A stretch of 64,000 nucleotides of DNA from assembly GCA_020881915.1 (NCBI GenBank), contig JAJFPB010000006.1:2914001-2978000 (forward strand), written 5' to 3'. The notes beneath the pieces are model-generated. The model was not told the origin of the DNA and did no database searches. It was given only the letters and a program-made list of their open reading frames with translations. Positions within the stretch are counted from its first letter, which is position 1, and every line of letters starts with the position of its first letter. Both the position numbers and the translations under genes were made by a program. The DNA comes from Paramyrothecium sp. XJ0827. Lineage: Eukaryota > Ascomycota > Sordariomycetes > Hypocreales > Stachybotryaceae. Shown here in pieces: positions 10,280-22,556 of this stretch.

Positions 10280-11563
10280 GCGTCAGCCCCGCCCCCACCC
10301 CTTACATCGGGGAGTTGTTTGGATTCATGGCGTTTATGCTTTCATCATGATGCAGCGAGGCGGCGTCTTGAGTTTGCTGGAGTTCTTTCTGTTATTACAT
10401 CGACGCAATCACTTGTTTGGGGCATTTTAACGGCATGGACATGTGCTGGAATGACATGGCGTCTGACAAGAATCACGCGACTGATATGCCTTATTTCTAC
10501 ACTGGGGCGCTTTGTGAGCGGAGGTCTCTTTGAGTATGCAAGCCAGTCTGGAGCGCAAGTCTCTGCGCTCACGGTGACTGCATACTCCGGGACGAGGAGC
10601 GCATGTGGGCAATCAGGAGACTGAAGGCCATTGCTTGTTGCGCCGCGTCCTGGGAAGACGGAAACCTACGTTTGATAAGTGGAATATGCAAGATCTAATA
10701 TGAGTAACCGAAGCTAGACGTTACTCGTGTATCATATTATTGGCACAGAGGTGTGGCTAGGGAAACCCGCTTCTCGACGTGTCTTGTGCTTTCAGCCCTC
10801 ATCCGGGCGGGGGCCGATCGACACGGCCGAGTGCACCTCTTCTCTAGGTTGAAGAAGTGGATGTTGGGAACAGTAAATTTTTCAAAAAGACTTGTTTTTT
10901 GGTTTATCGGTGAAGGGGCTGATCAGCGTGGTTCTTGTTCTTCGCCTTATTGCTCTTTTTCACCTGTTTGCTGGTTTTTTTCATTTTCCTCCCATCCTGA
11001 TCATTTCCACAAAATCTCATGTTCTTTGTCCTGTTTCTTTCCCCTTTTAATCCAGATCGGAGGTTATATATACCGCGCGAGGGGGGCATCATCTTGATAA
11101 CGTCTGGGTTCCCTTGCGGGGAGGACATAAAGGAGGCGGGAAAGAAGGTGGGAATAAAGGAGGAATATCTTGTCTTGGCGGGGAGGAGGAGGAGGAGGGA
11201 GGATCGACGAGGAAGAACCCGGGTCAAAGGTGGAAGAAGGGGGAAGAACGGTTGTGCATATTTTTTTTCTTCTTTTCCTGTATGGGAGGGTTATCAAAAG
11301 AAAATATGATGATGTTTCGAGCTGTTAGATCTGTTCGTGTCGTGTCCGTTTGTGTGCGAGGCCGCTCTGGATGAAGGATGCGTTTGCGGTGGTTGACCGG
11401 CGGAAGGGAGCTGGATTTGCTTCAGGTAGGCGACGCTTCGTCCTGGGCGTCACGTTCAGCAGCCGTGACATCGTCGAGCTCTTCCGTCCGCCGCTCCCCT
11501 GTCCTCAGCTCACTCGGTTCCGTGCCCTGCGCGGCGTCGTCTCTCCCTTGGCCTTGACCTAAA
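10280..11563. other. Intergenic between convergent genes
   Basis: About 1.3 kb separates two 3' ends and should contain the 3' UTRs of the ptaB-like gene and of the minus-strand hypothetical gene. A T-rich stretch (10880-11050) is followed by a purine-rich, GGA/GAA-repeating stretch (11120-11260) that yields spurious Gly/Arg/Glu-rich frames. I see no gene. Confidence 0.5.
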
Positions 11564-12376
11564 TCAAGCATCCTGCGCCGCAGACGACCCGTTGACCACG
11601 ACCTCCTCGCTCGCGGCCTCTCCCGCTGCCGCCTCCGTCTCCGTCCCCGCAGCGCCAGACGGGCCTGGCGCACCTCCCACTCCCACCGCGGGCTCCGCGT
11701 CGACGTCCACTACCAGCACCGCCCTCGCCCCCGTGGCCCTGGCCTCCTCGAGCGCCTCCTTCACGCCGTTCGCGGCGGGCCGCCCTTCCTCGCCCGGGGA
11801 CAGCTGCACGGCGCGCAGCAGCTTGTCCGCGGGCACGACAACGCACCCCGCCCTGTGGTCGACGACCACGCCCGCCGTGGGGGACGCGTCCGCCTTCAGG
11901 ATGTACAGCGACGCTGGCCATCGCCGGCCGTTGCCCGCCGCCGCGGCTGGTGATGGCGCGGGCAGCCCGTGCTGCGCCGCCCAGGCCGCCACGTCCCGGA
12001 GCAGCTGGGCCTCCGTCGGCGGGAGCACATAGGCCGCGTCCAGGGCGAGCGCCCAGAACCCGGGGGCGCGGTTCGGCCGCCGCTGGCCGTGCAGGAGCAC
12101 GCGGAGGGTCAGGCCGATACGATGGGGTGGTGGCGGCGGCGGCGGCGGCAGCAGCAGCGGCGCTGTTGAGATCGGAGCAGGCTGCGGCTGATACGTCAAC
12201 GTCGGATAGTAGTAGACGGCGGATGCTGTAGCGATAGTAGCAGTAGGGGTAGTCGGCGCAGCGATGTAGGTCGGCAGCACGACGCCGGGCACGGGCTGCG
12301 GAATGACCCAGTGCCATCGACACGTCGGCGGCGGCCGCGCCGTTGGGAATATCGGTGGTTGGAACAGCGGGATCAT
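11564..12376 (-). CDS. Hypothetical GC-rich protein (270 aa)
   Basis: This intronless frame runs from an ATG at 12376 to a TGA at 11564. Residues 1-85 are rich in Pro, Thr and Ala and include a run of eight prolines. The middle, about 88-200, looks folded: LTLRVLLHGQRRP, GFWALALDAAYVLPP, WPASLYILKAD and AGCVVVPADKLLRAV suggest alternating strands and helices. The tail is Ala/Glu/Gly-rich. I do not recognise the family. A rival frame on the same strand (11559-12557) is longer but starts at no ATG of its own and is made of Arg/Gly/Ala runs, so I prefer this one. No signal peptide or membrane segment is evident. Very high GC makes chance open frames likely, so confidence is moderate. Confidence 0.5.
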   Translation of the reverse strand: MIPLFQPPIFPTARPPPTCRWHWVIPQPVPGVVLPTYIAAPTTPTATIATASAVYYYPTLTYQPQPAPISTAPLLLPPPPPPPPHRIGLTLRVLLHGQRRPNRAPGFWALALDAAYVLPPTEAQLLRDVAAWAAQHGLPAPSPAAAAGNGRRWPASLYILKADASPTAGVVVDHRAGCVVVPADKLLRAVQLSPGEEGRPAANGVKEALEEARATGARAVLVVDVDAEPAVGVGGAPGPSGAAGTETEAAAGEAASEEVVVNGSSAAQDA

Positions 12377-13589
12377 GGCGAGAAGGGGAGATGGATTCCC
12401 GCAGTTTTACGATTGAACTCACAGGATAAAATATACAGAAAGTAAAAGGAAGAGAAGAAGAGTTGCTGGCTTCGTTTTTATATCTGGTGCGCGCAGCTGG
12501 CAGCCAGCCCGTACTGGTCAAGCAACACCACCGCCGCACGGAGGCCTGCGAGAGCAAGCAAGAGGACCGGCACTCCTTGCTACAGGTAGGTTTTATTCAG
12601 CGCGGGATGGGGAGGTGATTCATGTATGATCCAAGGAGGTTCAAGAGAGCGACACCGTCCGTCACATTACGAGTCTTCCCTCACTGATGGCGCGCGAGGC
12701 ACGGCGCTCGGCATATGAAGTGAAGAAGAGAAAAAAAAGGTCTCCAAGCACATGGTGTTGCCTTTGAAAATGCGACACAGCCGTCTTGATCACGCCCAAG
12801 ATCGCCGGGTAGATATGAAACGATCTAGTCACGCCCGCCCGCGACACTGATCAGTGTCTCCAGACCCCAGCTGCCCAAGACGTTGTCGCCGTGTCCGGCC
12901 TGTCCTCCGATCCCAGCCCCACCATCGGATCGCCGTCAGGCCCGGCTCCGTGAGCTCGGGGACTTGCTTTTCACGCTTGGGCTGTCGCCTGCATGACCAC
13001 GTCGATCACCGGCTTGGTGATACCTCACATTACAACTGTCACCGCTACAAGTGTTCCAAACACGGTGCCACATCGCATCGCCTGAAGCAGCAAGGCCTGC
13101 GGCCCATCAAAAGGACCCTGCCGTGGCCACGCTGCACGCCGGTCGATCATTTGCATCACTGACGTTCATCTAGGTATGGCGAGAGTTGAATTGATTCATT
13201 CAAACAACTAAATGATCAAATTGCGCCCGATCCTTTGCCAATCAATGCATTGCAGATGCGCTCATTCAGACTTTCAATGTCTGATAACCCGTGTCCCCAC
13301 CACGGACGCTGCCGGGACCGTTTCTAGCCATGCCTGTCCCATGCATCCGTCCACCCATATGCGCTTGACGTTATTTTCCGGAACCTTTCCGCGGGCAGCC
13401 GAGCAATGCACAGCCTGCCAATATCGTTTTGTTCTTTCGTGATGTCGCGTCGTCATGTCAAATCAATCAATCAACCAACCAACCAAACAAATAAACATGC
13501 ATCGTGGTAATCGCTAATTCGTTTCGTTTGCGCCCATGGCCGCTGTTTCTGTTTCTCCGGTCATGAGGCCCATGAATTCTTCTGTTGTC
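12377..13589. other. Intergenic: promoter of the hypothetical gene and 3' flank of PFK-2/FBPase-2
   Basis: These 1.2 kb contain the upstream region of the minus-strand hypothetical gene and the 3' flank of the PFK-2/FBPase-2 gene. A run of CAAT/CAACC repeats lies near 13460-13490, just past the end of the latter gene. I see no credible open frame or RNA gene. Confidence 0.5.
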
Positions 13590-15168
13590 TTACATGGACT
13601 CCGGGGCGGGGTTCTCGTGCTTTGCCGTGCTTCCTTTACCCCTCCAGGTGCTCACCGCAGGAATGTTAGCCTCGTATCGCACCTCGTCCGTGCCGTACGC
13701 CCTGGGCGTGAGCTTGATCAACGTGTGCAGGGGCACGTTCATCCAGGGACTCTGCGTCTGATCCTTCTTCATGAAGTAGGCGTAGATACACCGCAGGACA
13801 GCTTGGTGAGTCACGATAAGAATGTCCTCGCTTCGCTCGAGCTCCATGATGATGGGCTCGAGTCGAATCACGACGTCACGGTACGACTCTCCGCCGCGAT
13901 AGCGGTAGTTGTATTTGTCCTCATCGCGAGCCGCGAAATCCTCGGGGTATCGATCTTGAATCTCCTGGTATGTCAAGCCATCGCACACGCCCGAATCGAG
14001 TTCGTCCAAGGCCTTCCATTGGAGCTGGTTATAGTTGGGCGGCAGGAAGCGCGCGGTCGCAATCGTTCGTTTCAAGGTGGACGTCCAGACAGTCAAAGGG
14101 CGGTCGTCCTGCATGTCAAATGTGGTCAATCACTGCCCGAAGTCCCAAGTCTTCGACGCCGAACTTACACCGGTAGATTTCCGAACGAGCTCAGGGAGTT
14201 TCCTCGCGTAGGCCTCGCCCCGGGGCGATAGCAGGGTGTCTCCGCCAATCCTCCCGTCGAGGTTGTACAGGGATTCGCCGTGCTATGCAGGTGGTCAGTT
14301 CGTGGCCGAACATGGCTGCGTGGGGGGTTGCATCATGGGGACGTCACTCACTCTGGACAGCCAGACCGAGCGAGGCCGAATGTGCAGGTTCATGAGGTAG
14401 TACACAACGCGGCTCTGCAGGTAGTCCTGGATGCGGTTGATGATGACCTGCTTGCCAACGTCCATGATCTTGAGGTAGGTGTAGTCGCTTTCGTCCCCGT
14501 CAGCGTCAATTGTCTTGTAGACCTTCTCGTAATTGCGAATCCTGTTGCGGAAGTCGAGGGCGGCCGAGTCCGGGTCCTGGCCGCGGTAATCAGGGCTGGT
14601 GGCCTTCACGTCGTAAATGTTGGCCATGATGAGGTCCTCGTCGTCGCACTTGCTCTCGACGAAGAGAACTTCGACGCTGTGAGTGGCAAAGGTGTCGGTC
14701 ACCCATTTGCGGCGCTCCTTGGTGGAGTTTGTCGCATCGAGGATGCCGATGACGCCGCCGGAGCGGAACCAGGCCAGCATGTCCGTGACGGCCGCCTCGG
14801 CGGCGGCGCGACGTTTCCTCTCGCCCTCCTTGTTGTTGGTGTCGAAGAAGTCTGCCGTGGGGTGCGGTGCGTCATTACGCCGATAATTGCCGACGTTGAA
14901 TGTCTTGGCCGGGATGGACAGCCACTGTAGGTAGCGCTGCGCTGTAGGGAAAAAAACGAACTGTCAGCGGAAGAAGAGCCAGAAGAGAGAGAAAGCGTTT
15001 GAAGGACCCAAAAGCAATAACTCCAGCGACCGGGCTCGAGAATCGTGTGAAAACCATACCTTTTTGCGCAATGTAGCTCTTCCCGCGAGCTGGGAGGCCG
15101 ACCATGACGACACATATTTTGGTGTCCTCGACCTGGACGCCAACGCCGTTAGTACTTCTCGACGGCAT
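13590..15168 (-). CDS. Bifunctional 6-phosphofructo-2-kinase / fructose-2,6-bisphosphatase
   Basis: Four exons, read on the minus strand as 15168-15060, 14941-14352, 14282-14169 and 14108-13590, encode 443 residues. The kinase domain starts with a P-loop GLPARGKS (residues 24-31) and contains NVGNYRR and LDATNST. The phosphatase domain has the RHG catalytic motif (R233, H234, G235) followed by ESLYN, then GGESYRDVV and the second histidine in IVTHQAVLR (about H372). Both catalytic histidines are present, so FBPase-2 activity is expected, as in yeast Fbp26 and unlike Pfk26. The enzyme makes or removes fructose 2,6-bisphosphate, the cytosolic signal that sets the balance of glycolysis and gluconeogenesis. 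The chosen ATG gives a short N-terminus directly before the P-loop. Intron 2 falls exactly between the Arg and His of the RHG motif. Confidence 0.93.
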
Positions 15169-15870
15169 CTTGGCTGCTGGCAACTAGACGGTGCTACAGC
15201 GACGCGCTCTCGCAGGCGGAATGTTTGTAAAGTAAACGAAAGAACTTCCAGTGCAATTGAGCCATAAAAGCTCTCGCCAGGGGGATTCGGGGCGAGCGAA
15301 GGGAATAATTGGGATGATGAGGTAGAGCGAAGCAAAATAAAGTATGAGTGTAACAAGAGAAGTAGGTGTAGAAAGAAAAAGCGGGCGATTGCGGGTTCTC
15401 GCCCAGGCAAAATGCGAAGGCAAAAGAGTAAAGTACCGTGCTGAACTGGATATTCCCAGTGGAGCAAAAGTATGGGGAAGTGCGCAGGGACGCAGGACAA
15501 TCTCGTAAGGGTAAATGCAATCGCAAATACGTATGCCCTTAACTTTTTTTTCTCCTTCTCTTCCTCTTTGTTTGATCGCGTGAGCAAGAGAGGCAAGGCA
15601 AGCTCGGTCGTGGGGGAACACCGGACGAACAAACAAGGGATCGCAGGGAAGGGGGGTGGAGGGGTGTGCGTTGTTCCCAAAAGCCGGCTACCCAAGCGGG
15701 ACGGTGAGACGGAGCTTTAGAGTGGCGGCGACTGCCCGCCCTGTGCCCTGTGAGTGACCGTGGCCGGTGACAGCGATACAGTAGCAAGAATAGCAGCAGT
15801 AGCAACCGAGGCCGGCAAGGATCTGATCGATGGTTCGGACACGGTAGAGCAGGCCAGGTTGAACAAGCTA

Positions 15871-15902
15871 GGCCAGGCCAGACCAGACCAGACCAGACCA
15901 AG
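15871..15902 (+). repeat. CCAGA pentanucleotide array 1
   Basis: About five tandem copies of CCAGA/GACCA stand after a GGCCAGGCCA lead-in. The same unit recurs in the same orientation 560 bases downstream. Confidence 0.8.
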
Positions 15903-16379
15903 CAAGCAGTGGGGGACTGGAAATGGGAGAGAATTGCAAATCTGCAATCGCAATTGCATGTGGCCCTGCTCTGCCTTCTGTCCTTGGTCGTGACCCGTTT
16001 CCGTAACACTGAAATGGAGCTTCACGGCAGAATCGAGCAAGCTGTGGAGATAGCCTTCCAGGCTAATACGGGCGGCGATGCTGCCCTGACGTCGCTCGCC
16101 AGTTGGGGCAAGATTTTGAGACGCAGAAAGCTCAGACCAGGCCCGCGGATGAACTGACTATGACATGTGCCATGCGTGGACAGAAAGCAGCAGGACTCTG
16201 CCGAACCGAGCCTTTTTCTAGAAAACCTCGGGGGAGATCAACAGCCCACATGTAACACGACGCAAGGGAAACTCGTCGCATTGCCAGCTCGGCATCAGGA
16301 CATCAACCGAAGTCAACCGCACCCGCCGCGGTAAGGCACAGCCAAAATATGGGGTAACCGGGATTAGGGATGGTTCAGC

Positions 16380-16396
16380 GGATGGATGGATGGATG
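16380..16396 (+). repeat. GGAT tetranucleotide run
   Basis: A short tandem GGAT run (four copies) is read directly. It stands less than 100 bases before the second CCAGA array. Confidence 0.7.
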
Positions 16397-16461
16397 ATGA
16401 GGCGCACTCTGAATTGCCTGCCACAAATCAACCCGCCCAGAGCGTCCCCCCGTCAAAGCAT

Positions 16462-16508
16462 ACCAGCCAGACCAGACCAGACCAGACCAGACCGAGCTTG
16501 ACCAGACA
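16462..16508 (+). repeat. CCAGA pentanucleotide array 2
   Basis: About six tandem copies of CCAGA/GACCA, then a degenerate copy after a short gap, repeat the unit of the array at 15871-15902. Confidence 0.8.
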
Positions 16509-18444
16509 AAGCAGATCACATGAACACTTGCTTGAATCCGCGACTCATCCTAGAGCCCCTCATCTCGTCTCGCCGTTCATCCCTCCAATCAACCTCGAGC
16601 CACCGAGGCGGCAGCACAAAGCCCGCCGTCGGTGTCAATACCGAAACGAGGTGGAGAAAACGAGAGCATGTGGAGTCCAGAGGAGGATCCCTACTAAAGG
16701 TCCTCTTCGGATCATCCCGGCATTGGGGACCCGTTACTCGACCGGACGAGAAGCGCTTCCGCCAAAGGACCAAGGTCCCGGAAGGGAAAAGAAAGAAATA
16801 GAGAACAAAACCCCATTAGAAGACCAAGGCAAACTGTTGCAACAGGGCACTCGACAGCTGGACAGAATGGGAGGCAGAAGCGACAACGAACATAGAACCC
16901 CACCAACGATAAGCTGACGAGGTATCACCTGACGCAATCGCAAGAGCTCTGGAGGGGGTGGAATTTTCGTAACCGCGGTTCGACAATTGGAAACCGAGCG
17001 TCTTCTACTCGCCCAGGTGATGCAGCAGCACACTCTGAGCTGCAGGAACCGGAAACCCCCAGCAAGACGCGGCGCAACCACGAGGCCACTTGGCTGCTTC
17101 CCGGGTCTGTCCGATCATCTGGCCTTGGCTGTCCGACCCCCCCCTTGTCCTGCTGGCCCACTCTCTCCGGTGGTTTCCAGCCTCACTCCCGGCTGCCATT
17201 ACAGCGAAGTCCCATTCTCACTTTGCTAAAAAGAGCATCAAAAGGGGGTCGGAGGAAAAATTCCCATGACGGGCGCCAGAATCCACGCTGGCGGAACACT
17301 GCCATGAGCCCCCCGAAAGCGTCCCTTCCAGACTTTGCAATCCACGGAGGGTGTCCGCTTGACTACCTTAGTCTTGCCCGGGCGAGATGCTTCAGTGGAA
17401 CCGCTGCCCTGAGGGCTGGAATCGAGCAAGCCACTACCGTCGCTCTCGACCAGGAACGGGGCACGGCTTCGCCTGGATGAACTTCACCGCCTGGCTGGCC
17501 GTACCACCACGTCTCGTCCTGCCTGCTTGACGCTAACGATAATTCAAGCTTGTTTCCGTGGGGGGTTTTTCCCTCTCAAATTCGAATCGCGGTGAACGTC
17601 GCCAAACAGAAAGGAAATTGCTCGTCAGCAGATCACGTACCTTGCTGAAGCTCCACGTGTTTGCTCGCGCTCTCCCCGATGGAGGCGACGGTGGACCTGC
17701 TGCAACCCCTATCATCGTGCTGGAGAACTTGACGGCGCAGGTGTCGGGGAAATTGCGTCAGCGTCGCGGCGGTAGATGATGTTCTCCTCGGACTGGTTTC
17801 GTTGCCTTTTCACGCAAAAATACGGAATGCTACTGTCGGTGAGTCCTGGTACTAGGATGCATAAGCGGCGAGCCGGGTCGACTGTAGCACAACAACTCGT
17901 AGAAACGAAACGACAAGAGGCCGAGAAGGCAAAGGGCCGAGGGACAGAGTATTTATGGATGTAGCTCGCCCCGAGACGGCGCGCGTTGCCAGACTTTGGC
18001 CTCGCTCTGATGTTGTCTGTGCTTGCGCTTGTGAACTGGACTTGGTTTGATTGTGCTTCCAACCCCCAGCGATAGCGAATTTGCCTTCATTTACCTAATC
18101 AGTGCCTGCCCCAATGAAATCACCAAACAATCACGATGTTACGTAGGTGCCCTCATCACGCCCAACACCAATCAGCGAACCTGTTTTCAGCCCAGCTCTT
18201 AACCCGGCGCTTTGCTACGCTCTTGCACGATGCGCCGCCTGGCATGCATGGGGGCGGAGTCCGGCCAACCTTCCATTAATTGTCGAAATCTATCACGGAT
18301 GTAACCCTTCACCTGCCGAACATCTCCACCTCCACCACCGTCCTATATAACATGATACCACCCACATCGGTAAACCGGCGCCGGCCAGCTCAACATTAAA
18401 CCAGTGACGATAGGAACGAGCTGCCGTGTATGGCGTGATGCCCT

Positions 18445-19915
18445 CTATCTCGCGTAGAAGCGCATTTCCGCTCCTCCGACGTCGAATACGGCCACGACGC
18501 TCTGCAGAAACGCATCGCCGAGGATATACGGCCCGCTGCCTCCACTGGCAACCGCAATGGCACAGTACCCTGTCAGCGGATCAACCACATTCTTGTAGAT
18601 CATGTCTTCTCGATTGATCCAGAAATCCTGGCCCGAAATGGTCACGGCCAACCGCGGCGGAATCGCGTCGCACGGCACAAAGTACGCCCCCCACTGATAC
18701 AGGTAAACCGCCTGCGGCTGGAACGCTTTGGCAATCGATTCGGCAATGGCTGCACTCCATTAGTTCTTCTCTTTGATTTTCCTGTTGTTTCACCCAACAC
18801 TTACGGGGCGGCAGATGCATCATTGTTGTGCCTGTGTCTACGATGCATAGATATTTGGACGTTACTGTGGTCTGATCCCACTTGAATCCGTCGGGGATGA
18901 TGGTATAGAAGGAGTGCTTCCATGCGGTCTCGCTCTGATTCACCAACTTGGCCTTTCATCAATAGCGTCAGCAATTACAAGCGGACACTTGTACACACAG
19001 CTCATATCCAAGCTGCGCACCTCCTTCACTCACAATGATGAGGTCTGTGGCGGCAGGCTTGCCGCGGTGTAGGTTGAATGGAGGAAGACCTCCCCATGCC
19101 AATACACCGCCGGATGAGTTCTTCATAATGGCGACGCTGAAAACGGGGTCGATTGCACCCTGAACGATTGCCGAGGTGAAGAAGGGTGTATATGTGACGG
19201 CATTCCACTCCGCCTCGTCACCAATGTCCCCAAAATAGGCACTGGTGATGGAAGGATAGGCGAGTCCCAGAATACCAACAGTGACGTTGTTACCGTGCCA
19301 ATAAGTAACGTTGGCCAAGCCTACCTGCTGCTCTGCGACGGAGAGGCCGCCGCAGGATATGTCACTGTAGCCCATTGGGCCTGAAACCTCCTCTCCTGAC
19401 CCATATCGAAGGAAAAAATGGAGATCATCAATCTCCCCGTGACCGAAGCCAAAAACCTGTGGCCTCCCAAAACCACACGCCGACTGCTCGCCAACGTTTC
19501 CTAAGCCATCCTGGCACTCAAACCCAGCGGCAGAAGCCCACGTGTCAGAGCTTCCTGTATCAAACAATAACCAGAGTGGAACGCCATCCCAAGCACATTG
19601 GATAGCATACTGGGTGGAGAACTCGCCGACGGTGCTGATGTTTTGGTACTTGACGGGATCTGAGGCCTTGGAAGTGGAGCGAGCAGCTCGACCAACGACA
19701 GAGATGGCAGCATAATTGTTCGGACCTGAGTGAAAGCTTCTCAGGCGGGAAAATCGACCAGTCGGGCGATCTGTACTGGGCTGCGTGCGTGCCTTGACGC
19801 GTTCAAAGATGATGCCATTCATTGGCTGCGTGAGATCCGAATCCTGGAGATCATGGCCATTAGCTATGGCAGATAGGACCAGTCCTAGCAGGACCAAGAT
19901 CATGCGGCCCAGCAT
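18445..19915 (-). CDS. Secreted pepsin-like aspartic protease (family A1)
   Basis: Three exons (19915-19034, 18952-18805, 18749-18445) encode 444 residues. The N-terminus is a clear signal peptide (MLGRMILVLLGLVLSAIANG), followed by a propeptide-like stretch without an obvious KR site. Catalytic motifs are LLFDTGSS (Asp119) and IVDTGTT (Asp333), with a flap-like RYGSG between them. The C-terminal half has the expected GPYILGDAFLQSVVAVFD strand ending in FYAR. There is no GPI-type tail, so a secreted soluble enzyme is likely. Several N-glycosylation sequons (NIS, NVT, NSS, NQS) fit secretion. Members cleave proteins at acid pH outside the cell or in the vacuole. The junctions restore conserved sequence (SFYTIIPDGFKW). 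The gene shares a long divergent upstream region with the glycosyltransferase gene. Confidence 0.9.
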
Positions 19916-22556
19916 GTTGTTTGTGTTTCCGGTCGATTGCTAATAGTCGTTCAAATCAGCGATGGTAGAACAGGTTGGTCGAAGCACACTTCGAGGAAAA
20001 GCTGTCTACAAGACCGGTTGTCCCTGATGTGCTGGAAGAAAGAACGTGACGCTGTTTAGTGTCAAGGCCCAGTGGCTGGTGGCAGGCAGGCGAGGGCTGA
20101 GGTTGAAGCTTCCTTTCCACCTTCCAATCCTCTATCTATCAGTGGAGGAGGAAAGAACTACTCCCAAATATGAAGGCTACCAAGCGCCGCGATGAGGAGC
20201 CCTTCAAACTGATTTGCAGCTCCTCCAGCATCCTCTGAACCATTTGCACAACAATCTCCTGAGTCAAATTTCACCTCAGAGTCACCATGTTGCCACTGTG
20301 CGAGTGTATAACCGAGTGTATGGCACTATGGTTCGCCAGACCCTACGCTTCAGACACAAACAGGAACCACCAATGTACGTGGAAGGACCACACTCATTGA
20401 GTCTCGCCCAACGTAACTTGTGTGCGCCGGCAGTAATGACACGCATCCCGTGGTCGTATATTCGGGAACCGCAAACCTTTGTGATATGTTGGATTGTGAC
20501 ACTATCCTTGCTTCCCTGCAGACCAAGACAGTAGAAGCTGATACGATCTATCCAGTTTCATGATGATCCAGCTTTTCGAACGGACTCGGTTGTTGAAACC
20601 AGGCTCCGTGGAGAACCCACGGCAGCCAAACGGCAGTTGCGCAAAACTCCACAACTCCGACGGGGAATCCAACCGGCCATCCATCTGCTGCACAAAAATC
20701 CGACACCGCATCATCAACCTTGTACCTACCTGCCACAAGAGTGGCGGGGGCGCACCGCTGGTTCGTAGTAGAGTCGCTTCCTTGGCGGGCCGATCACACC
20801 TTCATACTTCCTGTCCGCCATTTTGCCTAAACCTGGAACTTCTTCGAGATTCATGTATCCAGGACAAACCACTATCAAAAGGAGATTCGTTCCAGGGGTG
20901 GGCACTGTGATGCGTCTTCCCCGTCAGCGATCCAGCACTGGGCGTCAAACATCGATCCGTTGGACGCGATGGGTAGGAGGCGGCCGATTCTGTTGCGGCC
21001 GGTATGGGGCACACTGCGGATTATAAATCGATTGAATACATTCCTGGGCGATTTGATGCTTTCCCTTTCTGGATATCTGCTCTCGCTTGACCTAGTGGGC
21101 TGCCGCGCGGGTTTCTGTCCGCCATGTTGTATCGTGCGCTCCGCTTTAACCCCCCCTGTCCGTTCGGTTGGGCAATCGTTGAGCTTACAAATTCGAAGCT
21201 GCCCAAGCCAGGGCATTGACGGTCACTAATATGCAGGACTTGGCGACTTCAGGTGGCCAGTACAAGACACGTTTTCTCACGTCATTTACGTCTATGCCCT
21301 GCGGAGACTTTGGAGAACGACAAGACAACTTAAGAGATGATGTAGCGAGGGTTTCGCAAAGTCTAGCCAATCATGTGCCAGGCACCAGCCATAAACGCAG
21401 ATTCACTTGATGGATATGCCCCAAACGGGCAACAGCCGCTTACTTCTCAACCCCTGAAACTGGAATAACTATCTTACCGACAAGGATCACAAAGGCTATG
21501 TACGCATCGCACATCTCTTTGAGTGTGCGGGAGAGCACACTCATGTACCTGGCTGCAAGACGCTTTTAGTACTGCAACGTCAATACATGAAGTTGCTTTG
21601 GATTTATCAAGATGGGTTCAAATCACTATAGTACTTGAATACGAGTAAAACTGTACCAGGCCAGCCACTAATTATGTACATAGACAAGTACCTTAATCGG
21701 CTGCCTTATGGTAATAGTAGCAGCAACAACACCTGGTTCTTACCTGTAAGATCGCAATGTGAAAAATCTCAGATATCCCGAACTCGCCATTACTATAGCA
21801 TATACGAGACAATTCTTTACAACTCCAAAATTATCTATCATTGTATAAACAATTGGCGAGTTGTATACCCTTTACTTCGGCAATTACCATTGGCCGAGAT
21901 CCCTGACCGACGTGTGAGTGTGCCTCCCGCCCACCCGAGATGTACCGCAAATGTGGAAGCCGGGTCCGAGCGGACAATCCTACGATCCTACAATGCCGAA
22001 AAACCGAGATGTCCAACTAAAGCTACCCAAGGCGGGACCATTTGGGTTGAAGTGCGTCCAACTAAAGTTGTTTTCCAAACCGTCACAACGCTTTCGGCAA
22101 CTACTTGCTGATCAAGGCTCCATAAGGCGTGCATCATCTACGGGTTGGTAGGCTAGGAGGCCCGAGCATTAAACATCTGCCATTCCCAGGCTGCAGTTTA
22201 AGCACAACAGAGCTACTCCGTCGCGCTAATGCATGGAAAACTGGAGATATCTGACAGCGTAGGGCAATTTCGGCCGGGATGTTGCAGACCCTTGCCATCT
22301 GTGCCTGTCGCTCCTTGACACGACGCCCACCAGGGCGATAGTCTTGTCAGCATCGACATAGCCCTATCAACAGTGTAAGCCCTAGGCGTAAACAATGGGC
22401 CAGGATGGCAACCGATAGCGAGCTGCGTCGGCATAAATAACAGGTGCTGGTACTCCCCGGGCTCGTGGGACGTTGTTGTTGCCATCATCTTATATTCCTT
22501 CACAAAGCCTCAGCGTATCTTGGAGTGTTTGTTCCGCTCGCTTCTCATCCCCAACC
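19916..22556. other. 2.6 kb divergent spacer between protease and glycosyltransferase
   Basis: This region holds both promoters. The part from about 21400 to 21900 is noticeably AT-richer than its flanks and has no long frame. A GGTTCAAATC string at 21615 resembles a tRNA B box but no cloverleaf folds around it. I see no credible gene. Confidence 0.5.

Larger units (their letters stand above)
15169..18444. other. 3.3 kb intergenic spacer with CCAGA repeats
   Basis: This spacer holds the promoter and leader of the PFK-2/FBPase-2 gene and, at its other end, the 3' flank of the aspartic protease gene. It contains two CCAGA pentamer arrays and a GGAT tetramer run, listed separately. Short frames such as 16390-16917 and 17712-18062 resemble no family and lack coding bias. 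A tRNA or rRNA is not seen. Confidence 0.5.

Noticed and set aside
11559..12557. 332-codon minus-strand frame overlapping the hypothetical gene
   Set aside because: It consists mainly of Arg/Gly/Ala runs typical of shifted GC-rich codons, and the 270-codon frame in the same place looks more like a folded protein.
14963..15695. 243-codon minus-strand frame covering the start of PFK-2/FBPase-2 in another phase
   Set aside because: It runs through intron 1 and the promoter of the real gene, whose P-loop exon lies in a different frame.
15871..16508. CCAGA arrays as a CRISPR-like array
   Set aside because: The unit is a 5-base tandem repeat with no unique spacers, in a eukaryotic genome.
17712..18062. 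116-codon minus-strand frame near the aspartic protease
   Set aside because: It overlaps frames on the other strand and shows no recognisable motif, splice context or even amino-acid pattern.
21601..21640. GGTTCAAATC string like a tRNA B box
   Set aside because: No matching T-stem, A box or acceptor stem can be drawn around it.
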